Assembly (NCBI GenBank): GCA_007922195.1
Contig: ML682007.1
Coordinates: 15,616,954 to 15,680,953, forward strand
Reading direction: 5' to 3'
DNA from: Podocnemis expansa
Lineage: Eukaryota > Chordata > Testudines > Podocnemididae
DNA: 64,000 nucleotides
In this document: piece by piece, positions 11,151 through 23,650 of the stretch
Layout: each line of letters begins with the position of its first letter
How positions within the stretch are numbered: the first letter of the stretch is position 1
The notes under the pieces: generated by a model
The model's input: the letters and a program-made list of their open reading frames with translations, nothing else
Told to the model about the DNA's origin: nothing
Databases searched by the model: none
Program-made: the position numbers and the translations under genes

Positions 11151-14100
11151 TTGAGGGTCAGCAACACTCCTGGTGGAGAGCTCACATCTCATCTTCCCAG
11201 CTGACCACAGTGACTCCGTACACCAAATGCTCTCCTGCTTGGAGCACACCAGAGCTTCTGATTCTGATTGACATTTGGTGAGAGGAGACTCTGCAATCCC
11301 AGCTCCATTCCAGCCAAAGGAACTATGATATACAGTCAGATTTCTCATTTAATGGGGGAAAATGGCTACGAATGTGACATGCTTTAGTGCCACATGCAAA
11401 AATCAAGGAGTTGCGACAGGGGTACCAAAAAGCTAGAGAGAGTCACACTGTCTCTCTGGTACATAGTCAAAGACCTACCACTTCTATAAGGAGCTGGCAA
11501 CCATCCCTATTAGCACCCCTCCTCGACTGCCAAGAGACCCACAGATATCTCTGTGAGCCCAAAGACAGCAGACACCAGAATCAACCCCCACAAAGAATTT
11601 GTGAATGAGGAGGTTGAGTTGGAGGATGATGCACAGCAGGGTACTGGGTTGTTTGCTGACAGGTAGAGACAGGATCTCTTCTCTACCCAGGATGGTTTGA
11701 GCCATTCCTAACCCTCTAGCTCTGGCATGCAGAATGCAAGAGGGTAGAGCTCATGCAAGTGCCTTTTTTTCCCCAAGCTGATTCTGCTTGGTTATATGAG
11801 GTACAGCTGTCCATTGCTTTATTGCATTGTGCAGCTGGTAAAGGAATAGAAATGCACAAGAGTAGTTCTGTTTGCATGTGCTTCCCATTCCCCTCTTCAG
11901 CTACCCTGTGCTATGGAAAACCGTGTTAATGCACACCAACATTTCATGGAAATCTGCCAGAGACATGTCTCTACAGAGAATCCCCCAGAGAGGTCTCTAG
12001 AAACTTTCCTGGAAGTACTTGCCAGTCATTTGCTGGAGATTCCTTAGCAGCACTTTCTTCCCCCATTGTAGGAAAATGTTTTCCTACCAATCAGTTGTGC
12101 AGGGACCAAAACAGCACACAGACAAATAGTATAGACACCTGGTTTTAAGCTGTTCTCAGAGAGAGAAAACCATCACAAAAAAGAAAAGAATAGATGTTCC
12201 AAGCATTCCTCTAGTCTTCTGAGGCAGGGCAGAAGAAAAAGAAGAAAGGGCATGAAGACACACTAATCGATAGGCAGAAAACATGAAAACCAGGATCAAG
12301 TAATAGCACGTCACGAGTGCATGATAAAAGCCATGGAGGAGCAAATGAAGCTGTTCAAGTCATTAAACACTGCAGAATGAATTCATGTGTGCTCAGCCCC
12401 ATTTACTGCCAATACAGAACTGCTTTCCATTCCCTCCCCAAAATCTATCCACACATTCCTGCCAAATTCATGGCCAGCCTCAGCACCCCATTCACTTCAC
12501 CCCTTCAGATGGCTTCCAGAATGATAGCTGAACTTAGACCCAGTTGTCATAGCTCACACTGTCCCTCACTGCTTTCTTCCCTCCAGCCCAACTTTTCACC
12601 TGAGTTGTGAATAATTGTATTTAATACAGACATACTCTGTGCAGAATAAGCAATCTTCATTTGTCTCTTGCACACAGTGGTTGCACCTCACATTAGTACA
12701 CATGTGCAAGCTGGACAGCAGGGACAGCTTGGCACAGTGCCGTTTACAAATCCACCTTATTGGTGTTCTTTGTTAACACAGGTCCTCAAGGCCCCCCTGG
12801 TTCTAATGGCCTCCCACTGTGCCACTCTAATATCCCCGACATCTGGTTATTTATATTCAGTCACAATGTGATCCACCTCTGTGATCCACTCAGGAGGAAA
12901 CTTTTCACCCTTAGCTTCACGTATATTGTGGAGCACACAGAAGACAGCTATAACCATGCAAAGAATTGCTGAGGAGCACTAAGACCAACTTCCAGGAGCT
13001 GGTTATGTCTGTTGTTTCTTGGAAACCTGTTCTCTTCCTAATAAAGGTTAAGTCTTTATTAGGCAAATCCATAGGGATACTTGGTGATTCTTCAGCCACA
13101 AAGGGAGAAAATGACAAGAGGCAGAAAGTAGAGAAAAAGATGGACCTTCACAAGAGGAAAAAGGAAGAGGCTGGGAAGAAGAAAAACTAAAAAGCTCTCT
13201 CACCTCCTTTTCTGATTGCAAACTTTGAGTATGAATGTAGATAGTAGAGCCCCTCCCCAAGCCTGCCAAAGGGGCTGCAGTTTTGAAGAGGACATTAGAG
13301 AAAAGCTCACCACATCTGAAAATTGGAAGCACTCACTTCAGAAAGCTACAATGGCTGTGGTATGCTATATGACATGTGAGGTAGGCAGTTATGGATTAAG
13401 CCAGAGATATGTACAGTGGATTGGGTTTAGACTGGGTTTACTATCTGGGTCTGAGGCCAAATGAGAGAGAGAGATTTCAGGCCCTGGGTTCAACAGTGAC
13501 AATATCTCCTGAACTGGTCTCTCTCCATTTTCATCCAATACCGCCCCTGACTGCAACAAGAAACTTAGGGATAAGTGGAAGAATGCAGTGTGGTCCAAAT
13601 CCTCAGAAGTATATACCTATCTAATGTTCATCAAAGTCAACAACTAAATACTTATGGTGATCTGGGCCTATAGATCTGAGGAGGAATTAGGTATACTCAA
13701 GTGAGAGTCAATTTCTACTCCAAGAAAGTCTGCTGGTGTCGAGGTAGTCACCCCTTCTCTTCTGTTTGATGATGTTTCAGAAAAGGAAACATAATATTGC
13801 TTAATACATGATCACACACATTCCTACACATTTTAAACTCCCCATCTGGGAGCTTGTGATGGGCTGCCTGCATCAAATTCTCCAGAAACGTTTTGAACAA
13901 AATCAGTTGCTTTAAAAAAAAACAAACCGCAGGTAAATTTCCCTGCTACTTGGGAGCTTGTCAATGTTCATCCAAACAAACCCCCTCAAAAATAATTAAG
14001 AAATGATACAAACCAAGAAACAACAAAGTTAGCTAATCGTGCTAGTCACATCCAGGGCCTGGTCAGAATGTGCTCTCGCAGGGAGTGAAGGAAGAGATGA

Positions 14101-15600
14101 AGACAATTTCTATTATTATTTTATTTCTCTTAAATGGGGGGGGGATAAAATGCTGTTGAAGACATGGCTTTTTTTCCCATAAGCGGGGGGAGAGAAAAAA
14201 GTAGAAAGTAGAACGAGAGAAACAAGACAACTAGCACTGAAGTAGCAGCCTGACCTAAGGTCATGAGAGTTGCCCCTCATGCAGAAAGCAAAAAAACCTA
14301 GTTATTGCCCGGCACCCCATCAGCCTGACACCTGGCACCTGCCCCCCCATCCCATTTTCTATACATATGCTATCCCAGAAGTCTCAGCTCTCAAGAGAGT
14401 CCCTGTCCTATCTCCTCCCAAGAGCTCCGGCCTCCCTTACCCCACTCCCCACTCCTTAACTCCTCTCTTTCCCCGCTGGTGAATTTCAGGTCCACCCATC
14501 TGTCCCATGTCCCAGTCCCTGACACCACAAGGAGCAGCGGCCTCAACTGATGCAAAGAAATTGAGGGCCTGACATGCAGAGCAGAACCCAGGTGGGTTCT
14601 ATACCAGCAATGTTCCTGGCCACGTCATCTGCACCACTGGCCTTTCTCTTCTTGCCAAATTAGGTACTTTAATGTGGGTGGGTGGGCGCTCCCAGACCTC
14701 TACTGGGTGGCATGGGACATGGTTAAATCAGTGACATAGACCTCTACAAACTGTTAACAGTTAATGGAGACAGAATTGCTGACTTCAAGAGTTCAAAAAT
14801 CAGACTGCCCGCCTCCCCCCTCCACCAAAAATAACCACATGATATTATAAAAATAAATATTATAAAAATAATAAATGTTGGGCCTTTTTATTTACGTTCA
14901 GATATTGGAATCCTTAGAGTTTATGTTTTCAAGTTTTTCTCAACAGCCATGAGAGCTGGAGGCTGCTTCAAGTTTTTAATGAAAGCTCAGATGCATAGGT
15001 AAACATCTGATTCCTGAAGCTGAGGGTTTAAGAAAAACATCAATCATAAACTCACAAAAAACCCATGAGAGTTAGGAATACTGGAGGATAGCTTTATTCT
15101 CAGATGGGGAGGACCTATGCTTTTGAGTCACTAGCTATGGATTAGTTTCAGTACGGACATGTTACTTTAAATATCCAGAAGAGCACCAAAATCACCTCTG
15201 TCCATCTTGGCTGTATAATATCCTATTTTTGTTCCATTTTAACAATCTGACAACATGCTCTCTCAAGGTAATATTATTTACATTTAATTTTAAAATAATG
15301 CACTCACTTCTAGACAGTTGCCATCCTATTTCAATTCTATTTTGAACATATGCTTTAACCTCCATATGCTTTATATAACATTCCTAAAAGTCCTGTGAAA
15401 ATAACTTTCCAATCTATTATCTGTAAAATTACTGTAGTTAATTATTAAATATTTATTGAGGCTAAATAAGTCTCTAATACACACACATACACCCTGTTAT
15501 GTAGATGGCGCTAAAATTCACATATATATATTTAGGAATCAACTGGTACATTCTTAATATTAGGATTGGCCAGGGTTTTTTTTTTTTGTCATAACAGATT
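11151..15600. other. Intergenic sequence, nothing recognised beyond simple repeats
   Basis: Mixed-composition DNA with A-, G- and CA-rich micro-runs. No supported gene, RNA or well-bounded element. A short collagen-like reading at about 12781-12820 was examined and rejected. Confidence 0.4.
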
Positions 15601-15840
15601 TTCAATGAAAAATGTCATTTTCACTGAAAAAGAGAACTTTTTCCAAAAATATGTCAATTTTGATAAAAATTGTCAGTTTTTAAAAATAATTAAATCAAGC
15701 ATTTTGATAATGTCAGAATAAAATGTTTTGCTTTTTTTGGAATGGAAACATTCTGATGTTTTGTACCAAAACTACATGGTTTTTATTAAAAGTTTTAAAA
15801 GATCAACATTGGAATTTATTTCATTCTAGTAGAAATTGGG
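15601..15840. repeat. AT-rich repeat of TTTTCA/TGAAAA type
   Basis: Mirror-like runs such as AATGAAAAATGTCATTTTCACTGAAAAAG continue for about 240 bp. A similar texture recurs at 58200-58570, suggesting a dispersed repeat family with a low-complexity body. Confidence 0.35.
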
Positions 15841-15860
15841 GGGGGGGGGGGGGGGGGGGG
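15838..15860 (+). repeat. (G)23 homopolymer
   Basis: An uninterrupted run of 23 G. The exact length is likely to vary between individuals or by sequencing error. Confidence 0.95.
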
Positions 15861-17897
15861 AATTCTGTTTTCCCGGAAAATTTTTTTTGTCTATGTTTTG
15901 CTTTTTTTTTTACTGTTTTGAGCATTGTGGTGGAGGGGGACAAAGTTTCAAAGTCATGGAATTTACCACAAAATAAAAAATGCAGATCCTGGCCAGGGTC
16001 TACTTAACATGCAGTCTGACTGTTTTCATTAAATCCAGATTAACTGCATACTTGCCAACCTATACTAAATACATATAAGTCCTCATATTAAAGAAAATGG
16101 CCAAGTGCTGGTTTCTTCAACTATGTCTTCACTTATTCTGAGGAAGTCATCAGTCTTGATAGACTCACGTACTGAGCCCTTGACACACACAGTGGTCTCA
16201 AGACATGGCATTGCAAAGTGGAAATAATCTCTGAGCCTTTTTTCTTTGCATCTAGCTTTACAACAGAAAGAAAATTCACTTTTAAGGAAAAGTTCACCAT
16301 TGTGATGAGCTTATTTTGACTTCAGTGGCAGTATTGCATTAATGACATTATACATTTGTGGTTTACAGAATCAGGCCCTCAATTTATTTACTTTGTGACT
16401 AATTGCAGCTGCAGATTAGATATTAAATTTGCTTTCTGTGAACATTCATGGGAACAGAACTTTGCTAGCAGAAAGGTTCACACTACCAAGAGAGAGGAGT
16501 GTGAAGTCAAAATGTTTGCAGGTAATTTTTTTTTTTTTAACCTTCTCCCCAATTCCCATCTGTATGGATTGAAGCCACCACACACAAACAGCCAGCCAGT
16601 TTTGTGTTTGGCAGGGAGAATTGTGATATACAAAAAGCTGTTAAATAAAGGCTTCTGATCTGAAAGATGCATGAGATTTGGAAATGTATGTTCTGTTCTG
16701 TTCAAGTGCCTCTACTGCGCCCGTTACTCTGGTTTCATGTTGTCCTGTTATGTTGTTATACCAAATATAATGCAAGTTTTATCAGTATCCTCTGTGCTGT
16801 ATTTCTAGTATCCATTACAAGAATACAGCAGGTATGTACAGTTGGTTCCCTTGGTCACACTTCAGAGCAAAATGACACACTGTCCTACTGGAAGGACAGA
16901 GCAAGCTAACCCAAAAAACACGTTCCAAGAGTGTGAGACGGCTACTAACACAGACAGTGCACTCCCAGTCTTCCCATCCTAGATATTAGTTTTGAACTTT
17001 GGAAACACAAGTAGGATCTTCAGTTGCTTGCCAGCCTTCAGAGATAACAACGATAGCAGGTCTGTGTGCTGTGTTTGTGGGTGGGTAGGAGGACAAGTTG
17101 CTAGATCTATAATTTGTATCAGCATGTAAGTGGTACCCCCACTCCCTGCCCTCCAAGAGCTAAAAAAAGCATAAAAGTTCTATGATTTCTGCAGAAGAGG
17201 AGGAGGAGTGTGGCATCCTTTTACAATAAACAGCGTAACAGCAGGATTTTTATATATACTCCCCAGTGAAATACACATGCCCTTACCAGCTCTCTCTCGC
17301 CTCTGCCTCTCCCACCTTTTTCTGACACACACACCTTTAATATGCGACACCCATACACAGCTCCATCGGTTACAGCTGTGCGTTGAGGGTATATAGAGGA
17401 GATTCTGGAGCTCTAGTTTATGCAAGGAGTGCAACATATATTCAGCAAGTGCTATACTGTTGGAAACACCCCGGAGCACACAAGCAAGACATAGTCCATA
17501 TGCTTGGGAGGGTCTGGGATTTGCAACTGTAGCCAGTCACTGCCCAAGAGGGACAGGGCAGGATTAACAGAGGCTCCCTTTATCTATCCACTGGGCAATC
17601 ACAATGAGTACAATCAGACTCCTCTAATTCTCTAGCATTTCCTTTCCTCAAGCATTTCCATTTGTGGCAGCAATCATCCACATTTAAGCTCAGCTGCAAA
17701 TCAAATATTTTTTGGAAGTCTTAGTAAAAATGGCACAGGCATGATTGAGAACAAAGAGTGGGTAAAGGAGATGTGGAAAACAGTACATTTATTTTAAAAC
17801 ATATGTTTGTGACTTCAAAATGAGAAAATAATTTTGAATGTTTCAGTCAATCTTTGAAATATGGAGTTAAATAGAGTGAAATGCCTATCTTTAGACA

Positions 17898-18058
17898 AGA
17901 TCCAAAGGGGTAGCCGTGAAAGTCTAGTTCAATAAAGCAAACAAATAAGGAGTCCTGTGGCACTTAAAGACTAACGAATATATTTATTGCATGAGCTTTC
18001 ATCCAATAAATACATTTGTTAGTCTTTAAGTGCCACAGGACTCCTTGTTTGTTTGTTT
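17898..18058 (+). mobile_element. Palindromic tRNA-headed SINE, 161 bp, with 12-bp target duplication
   Basis: The head GGGGTAGCCGTG (A-box-like) and body are followed by a reverse-complement copy of the body. Arm 17941-17989 pairs with 18004-18052 at 46 of 49 positions across a 14-nt loop. The perfect 12-bp direct repeat TATCTTTAGACA flanks it at 17886-17897 and 18059-18070, so the palindrome was inserted as one unit. The family resembles the turtle Cry SINEs. Confidence 0.85.
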
Positions 18059-18284
18059 TATCTTTAGACAGGGTCATAGTCTATCCGCAGAACTCAGTGG
18101 GATGTGGTCCTGAGAAGATCTGATTTGATTTAGCAACATACGAGGGTTTGCGGGTTTTTTGGGTGGGTGGGGGGGAATGTTTGTTTTGTTTTAAATCTAC
18201 TTTGCTTGTGCGTGCTGATTGTTGTTTTACAATAGCAGGATTTTCATTAATTGTATCCCAGTACTCCACTGGCACTGCAGATAA

Positions 18285-18980
18285 AGGCAGAAATCGTAGG
18301 ACTGGATGGGACAGTCTTCTGTTCTGGTTCAGCCCCTAGACCATTCCTTCACCTGCTTTCAAAAATCTCTAATGATCAAGATTCCACAACTTCTCCAAGC
18401 AATTTATTGCAGTGCATAACCACCCTGACATTTAGGAAATTTTCCCTAATGTCCGTCCTAAACCACCCTTGCAGTAATTTAAGCCCATTGCTTCTTTTTC
18501 TATCTTCAGAGATTAAGAGAAGAAATTGTATTCCCTACTCTTTTTAACAACATTTTATATATTTGAAAACTGTTACCACATCATCCGAACCCCCCCCCTT
18601 CCCCACCACACACACTAGTCGTCTCTGCTCTAAACTAAACAAACCCAATTTGTTCAATCCTCCTTTATAGGTCATGTTTTCTAGACCTTTAATCATTTTT
18701 ACTGCCCTTCTCTAGACTTTCTGCAATTTGTCCAAATCTTTTCTGAAATGTGGCACCCAGAACTGGACACAATATTACAGCTGAGGCATGAAACAACAGG
18801 GAGGAGAGCAAAAGAATTACTTCTCATGTCACACTTACAAGGCTCCTGCAAATACAACCTAGAATCATGTTTCCTTTTTGCAATAGCCTAACACAGTTGA
18901 CTCATATTTAGCTTGTGATCCACTATGACCCTCAGCACTCCCTTCTCCAGTACTTTTTCCTAGGAAGTCATTTCTTACAT
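18285..18980 (-). mobile_element. CR1 LINE 3' fragment, antisense
   Basis: On the minus strand this reads as the end of a CR1 pol gene and its 3' region. Recognisable landmarks are shared with the next copy: the AGACTTTCTGCAATTTGTCC segment and the TGACTCATATTTAGCTTGTG segment. It is broken by many stops and frameshifts. Confidence 0.75.
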
Positions 18981-18983
18981 TTT

Positions 18984-19860
18984 AGAATCACTGAACTGGG
19001 AGGAACCATGAGAGGTTATCAAGTCCCTGCACTCATGGCAGGACCACGTACCTTTGTAAACCATCCTTGACAGGTGTTTGTCTATCCCTCTCTCAGAAAC
19101 TTCCAATGATAAGAGACTCCACAACCTCTGTAGGCAACTTATTCCAGGGATTAATCACCCTGATAGTTATGAATTTCTTCCTATTATCTAACCTAAACCC
19201 TCCTTGCTGTACTTTAAGCCCACTGCTTCTTGTCCTATGATCAACAATTAAGGAGAATAATTTTTCTCCCTCTTCCTTGTAACAGCCTTCTAGGTACTTG
19301 AAAACTGTTATGTCCCCTCTCAGTCTCCTCTTCTCCAGACTAAACAAACCCAGCAATTTCAATCCTCCCTCATAAATCAAGTATTCCAGACCTCTCATCA
19401 TTTGTGATGCTCTTCTCTGGCCTTCCTCCAATTTGTCCACATCTTTCCTGAAATGGGGCACCCGGAATTGGACGCAATACTCCAGTGGAGGCCTAATCAG
19501 TGCAGAGTAGAGCGGAAGAATTACTTCTCAAGTCTTAATTACAGTACTCCTGTCCCCAGAATGGTGTTCACTTTTTTTTGCAACAGTGTTACACTGCTGA
19601 TTCATATTTAGCTTGTGGTCCTCAATGACATCCGGATCCCTTTCCACAGTACTCCATCCTAAGCAGTCATCGCTCCTTTTCTATGTGTCCAACTGACTGC
19701 TCCTTCCTAAGTGGAGTACTTTGCATTTTTCCTTATTTTATTTCATCCTACTTCCTTCAAACCATTTCTCCAGATCATTTTGAATTTTACTTCAGTCCTC
19801 CAAAGCACCTGCAACCCCTCTCAGCAATACCGCTACAACAACACTGCACACGAGTATTAT
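18984..19860 (-). mobile_element. Second CR1 LINE fragment, antisense, directly abutting the first
   Basis: A second copy in the same orientation starts at AGAATCACTG, the antisense of the CR1 3' end. The minus-strand frame 19461-19093 is open for about 120 codons and reads like the CR1 ORF2 C-terminal region (ASQMMRGLEYL, LGLFSLEKRRLRGD, NPWNKLPTEVVES). It lacks the endonuclease and catalytic reverse-transcriptase motifs and is a relic. Confidence 0.8.
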
Positions 19861-20080
19861 TATATAAAAATTCTTTCACCACATAGGAACATGGAGACAA
19901 ATGAAAAGGTGGCAAATTCAAAATCATTAGAAAGATGTGTATTTTTCTCACACTGTGTGATTAAACTGTGGAACTCTCTGCCACAGGATGTCACTGAAGG
20001 CTAAAACTCAGCAAGATGCAAAAAAAGACTGGATATTTATATGGCTAACAAGAATATCCGGTTCCAAAATTTACCAGCAT
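19861..20080 (+). mobile_element. CR1-like fragment, sense orientation
   Basis: The plus strand encodes a decayed CR1-type ending (LWNSLPQDVTEG) followed by an A-rich AAAAAAGACTGG segment, a motif typical of the 3' part of other reptile CR1 families. It lies tail to tail with the antisense CR1 to its left. Confidence 0.55.
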
Positions 20081-21417
20081 TACTTATTGTTAGAAGAATT
20101 AAACTTCATGCTTCAGAGTTTAACACAAACACCAACGCTTGGGTCTCATCCTAATCCTTAACAGGTTAACAGATTATTCCACAATGGTTTAGCGTAAACT
20201 GGGCTTCTTGCACTTTCCTGTGACACATTTGATGCAAGCCACTGTCAGCGATGGGATACTGGGAAGATGAATTCAATGTACTCTGCTCTGATTCAGTGCA
20301 GCTATTCCTGTTATGGAACTTACTCACAGGGATATGCAGAAATCTTGCAGAGTTTTTCAGGGAAAGACTTCACGTATGATTGGTTAAGGACATTCTGTGC
20401 TGTTGCAGTTTATCATTACACTGCCCCAGTAGGGTAGACAGAGGCATGACATCCCAATGGCTCTGACAGCCTAAACAAGGTGACACTTGCTGCAATGACT
20501 GAGCTCATTAAGCCTTGACAGTCAGCTGGGAGAAACCCAGCACTACAAAACATGCAATGCTCTCAGAAATTACACCATTCATTTCTGGCTTTGTCCTGCT
20601 TACCAGTAACAACAACCCTCTCTCCTTGTGGGAGTGGGAAGACAAGTTTCTACAAACCTGAGCATGTTCATTCTATCCTCAATAATTGACTTTTAAATGC
20701 TCCTTTCTGGAATGGCAGAACCTTCTGCTCATAATGATGCAGAAGGGACAAAACTTGCATGTCTGGGGCTTGTTGTTTATTTGATCTGTTTTCTGAAGAA
20801 GCCAAGAGAGTGTAGTAGAGATAGATGGGAAGGGCCAGAAAAGATCATAGCTTTATGGCAGATAAATTTACTTGCAAACACTTGTGGCTACAGTAAATTG
20901 CAGCAATCATCTGCTTGCACGCTAGGTATATTGAAGCAAAACAGTGATTCCTCTCCTAACTGTGGTTTTCCAAAACAAAAGTTTTACAACAGAGAAATTT
21001 CAATTCAAAGAAGAAAGTTTACTTTGACTTCAGGAATGTGTTTTCATTCACTGCAAGGCACTCTTTCTAACACAGGAATTGAAAAATAGTCATAAGGACC
21101 AGGTGTGTACTGGGTAAAACAAGGCCTGATTGTGTGATGATCACAGGTCATTGCTCCCAGCTGATATAGGGAGCTTTTCCCTGCCAGGATGCTGCAGTGT
21201 TTCAGCTCCTGTTAACCTCACTGGGAGCTGCAGGCACTCAGCACCTCAAAGGGCTAAGCACATTACAGTTAATTACAACATAAGTATCAAATGGAAGTGT
21301 TGAATGAAAGGGAGGACTGACAGATTTACAGCTCTGGACACATCATTATAAAAGCAACACTGCAACATCCATGGGCAGGCAGAATGGTCTCAGCTAATCA
21401 GCTCAGCATGGCCCTGG
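20081..21417. other. Intergenic sequence, nothing recognised
   Basis: No supported gene or bounded repeat. A 130-codon open frame at 20697-21089 has no domain or splice evidence. Confidence 0.4.
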
Positions 21418-21635
21418 GAGCCAATACAATCTTGTGTTTTAATCCTAGATTAACATTGATTTGTTGTGTGACCTCATGCAAATGTATCTACATCTCCCTA
21501 GTTTCCCCAGCTATAAAATGGGGATAAGACTTACTCACAGGAATGTTATCAGAATTCATTACTGTTTGGAAAGTGCTTTGAAGGTTAAAATCACTGTGTA
21601 AAATGCAAAGTGTTAATAAGTAAATAAATAAAATG
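21418..21635 (+). mobile_element. MIR-like SINE, fairly complete
   Basis: The MIR order is readable: TTGTGTGACCTCATGCAAAT, then CTAGTTTCCCCAGCTATAAAATGGGGATAA, then GGAAAGTGCTTTGAAGGTTAAAA, then an A-rich end. Old but nearly full length. Confidence 0.65.
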
Positions 21636-22641
21636 GTAGTGCCTAAAGACTCCAGCTGAGATCAGGGCCCTGCTGAGCTGGATAATTGACAAAGCCTTAA
21701 TAAGAGGAAGTTCCTGAATCTGTGAATTTATGGTCTAAATATACAAAACAGACAATGGGTGAGAAAAAAAATCATCATTCTAATTTTACAGATAGGGATT
21801 TGATCCATAGAGATCTTGTGTGACATTCCCAAAGCCTAAGTATATATCAGCATTCCCATGTGACCACAATCTTTACACATCTTTCTAACAGCAGAATGTT
21901 TAAAAGAGATGATGATTGAGGGGGCTGCACGTTCCCATAAAACCCCAAAGAACTCTTGCCATGTCCAATCCTATAAAATGCTAAGGTACTTTGCCTCCCG
22001 GGTAACGCAGTGGGGGCTGTGTCTATTCAGCATCTCACAGGATCAGACCCCAGTTTCAAGTTTGCTTTAAAAACTACAGAACCTTTTGGTCCAATTACTG
22101 GAACCCAATTAGAAAGACTTCCAAAGGAAAAATTGGAACTGGATTAGACTGGAGAGATACAGTCTTTACAATCTAAATACTTGTCTCAGGTGCTTTTATG
22201 GTCAGTCCTGAGTGCGATTTTACCAGTATAACCAAAACAAATGAGAGGGTACATGTGATTTAAGAAAAATTGAAACATTAATAAAATCAAAATCCTTGGG
22301 AGGATTAACACTATCCAGCACATTTCTGCACACGCACCTCCACTCTTATTTCCGTGGTGCTGAACACCTGAAACTCCCATCAACCATACCACATGTAATC
22401 AACACTACTGGAGAATCAGACCCATATTATATAGCAGCTTATTTCAAGGCAGAGGAAATATCTAACTGGTGTATTAAGTTTCAGCAGAAGCACTGAATAG
22501 AACCAGAGCAAAACCAAATCTCTAACGTTCATTCAGAAACAGGCAATTGAGGTATGGAAGGAATTTGTCTGGGGAAGGGGAATCTATTTGGGTCTCCCTT
22601 GCATCTGGTTTCTTTGATGCAAGGCTGGCTATTACCCCCCC

Positions 22642-22661
22642 CACACACACACACACACACA
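22642..22661 (+). repeat. (CA)10 microsatellite
   Basis: Ten CA units following a short C run. Confidence 0.9.
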
Positions 22662-23495
22662 ATACATCAAGATATCGGAGCAAAGGTAGGTATATAAAGA
22701 AAAGGTCAGCTGATACAACAAAGGATACTGATTTCAACAGTACAAATTAAAAAGGTACTGAGAACTTCCTATCCTGGTCCTCCTATTCCATTTCCAAATA
22801 GAACATTGCTGAACTGAAAAAAATGAAAAAAGTTATACATAGCTATTTTCTTAAGGCTCAATCTTTCCTCGCACTGAGCCCCAAAAACTCTCACTGAAGT
22901 AAACAAGACTGTTTAGCATCACACAAAATAGCATTTTACAGAATAATAAATCAAAAAAATGATCCCTACTTACGTTGAACCCAATTCTATTCTTACTAGA
23001 GTTAACAGCTACACTCTCATTGACTTCAGATGGAGTAGAAGTAGGCCCACTGGCTCACGGGGAGAGACACTGACATTTCTGAAGCCAAAGTATTGCTAGA
23101 AACAGACATGGGACTGAAGTAGTTCCCAAGAAGCACCACTAAAGTCAGTCCAGTCTGGGGCGGGGATAAAGATGGCATCAAACCCAACTGCAGAGATATC
23201 TAGTACAGAGCTTTCTACTTCAGTTCCAAAATGGTCTGAGCTAGATTTTTCTTCCTGTCCAATCTTTCTATGGAGTCTAATCTCAGTTGGGTCTACTGTA
23301 ATACAAATAGTGATAATGTAAGAAAGCTCAGGTAAATTTGGGTCTAAAAATTAGTCATATCCCTACAAATGAGAATCCATGCAGAAACAGTTGTAAAACC
23401 TAGACTCAGTCAGAAGTGACTAAAGCATACCCTACTAATGATTTTTTTTTTTCTTTCTAGTGACTCCAATAGGATTTCCACATCTCTGGTGACAA

Positions 23496-23650
23496 CAGGT
23501 TATGGCCCATTAAATGAGCATTAATTGAAGCGTAAAATGTATTTACTGAGATAAATAACTTGGCTATATAAAAATGAGCGTCTACCACACTGTGACAAAT
23601 TCTCCAAAATTATCTCAATAATTAATTAACATTGAATGGCCCATAACTGT
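23496..23650. mobile_element. Unclassified 155-bp inverted-repeat element
   Basis: CAGGTTATGGCCCATTAAATG at the left and CATTGAATGGCCCATAACTG at the right are imperfect reverse complements, and pairing continues inwards (GCATTAATTGA against TTAATTAACATTG). No clear target duplication was seen, so the superfamily is not assigned. Confidence 0.6.

Noticed and set aside
10619..11185. 188-codon minus-strand open frame
   Set aside because: Caused by the GC-rich CAG/CTGG repeat block; open on both strands and low in complexity.
12781..12820. Collagen-like reading GPQGPPGSNG after an AG
   Set aside because: Only about three Gly-X-Y triplets, followed at once by unrelated residues, with no donor or neighbouring collagen exon.
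19093..19461. 122-codon minus-strand open frame as a host gene
   Set aside because: Its sequence is the C-terminal part of CR1 ORF2, so it is a LINE relic.
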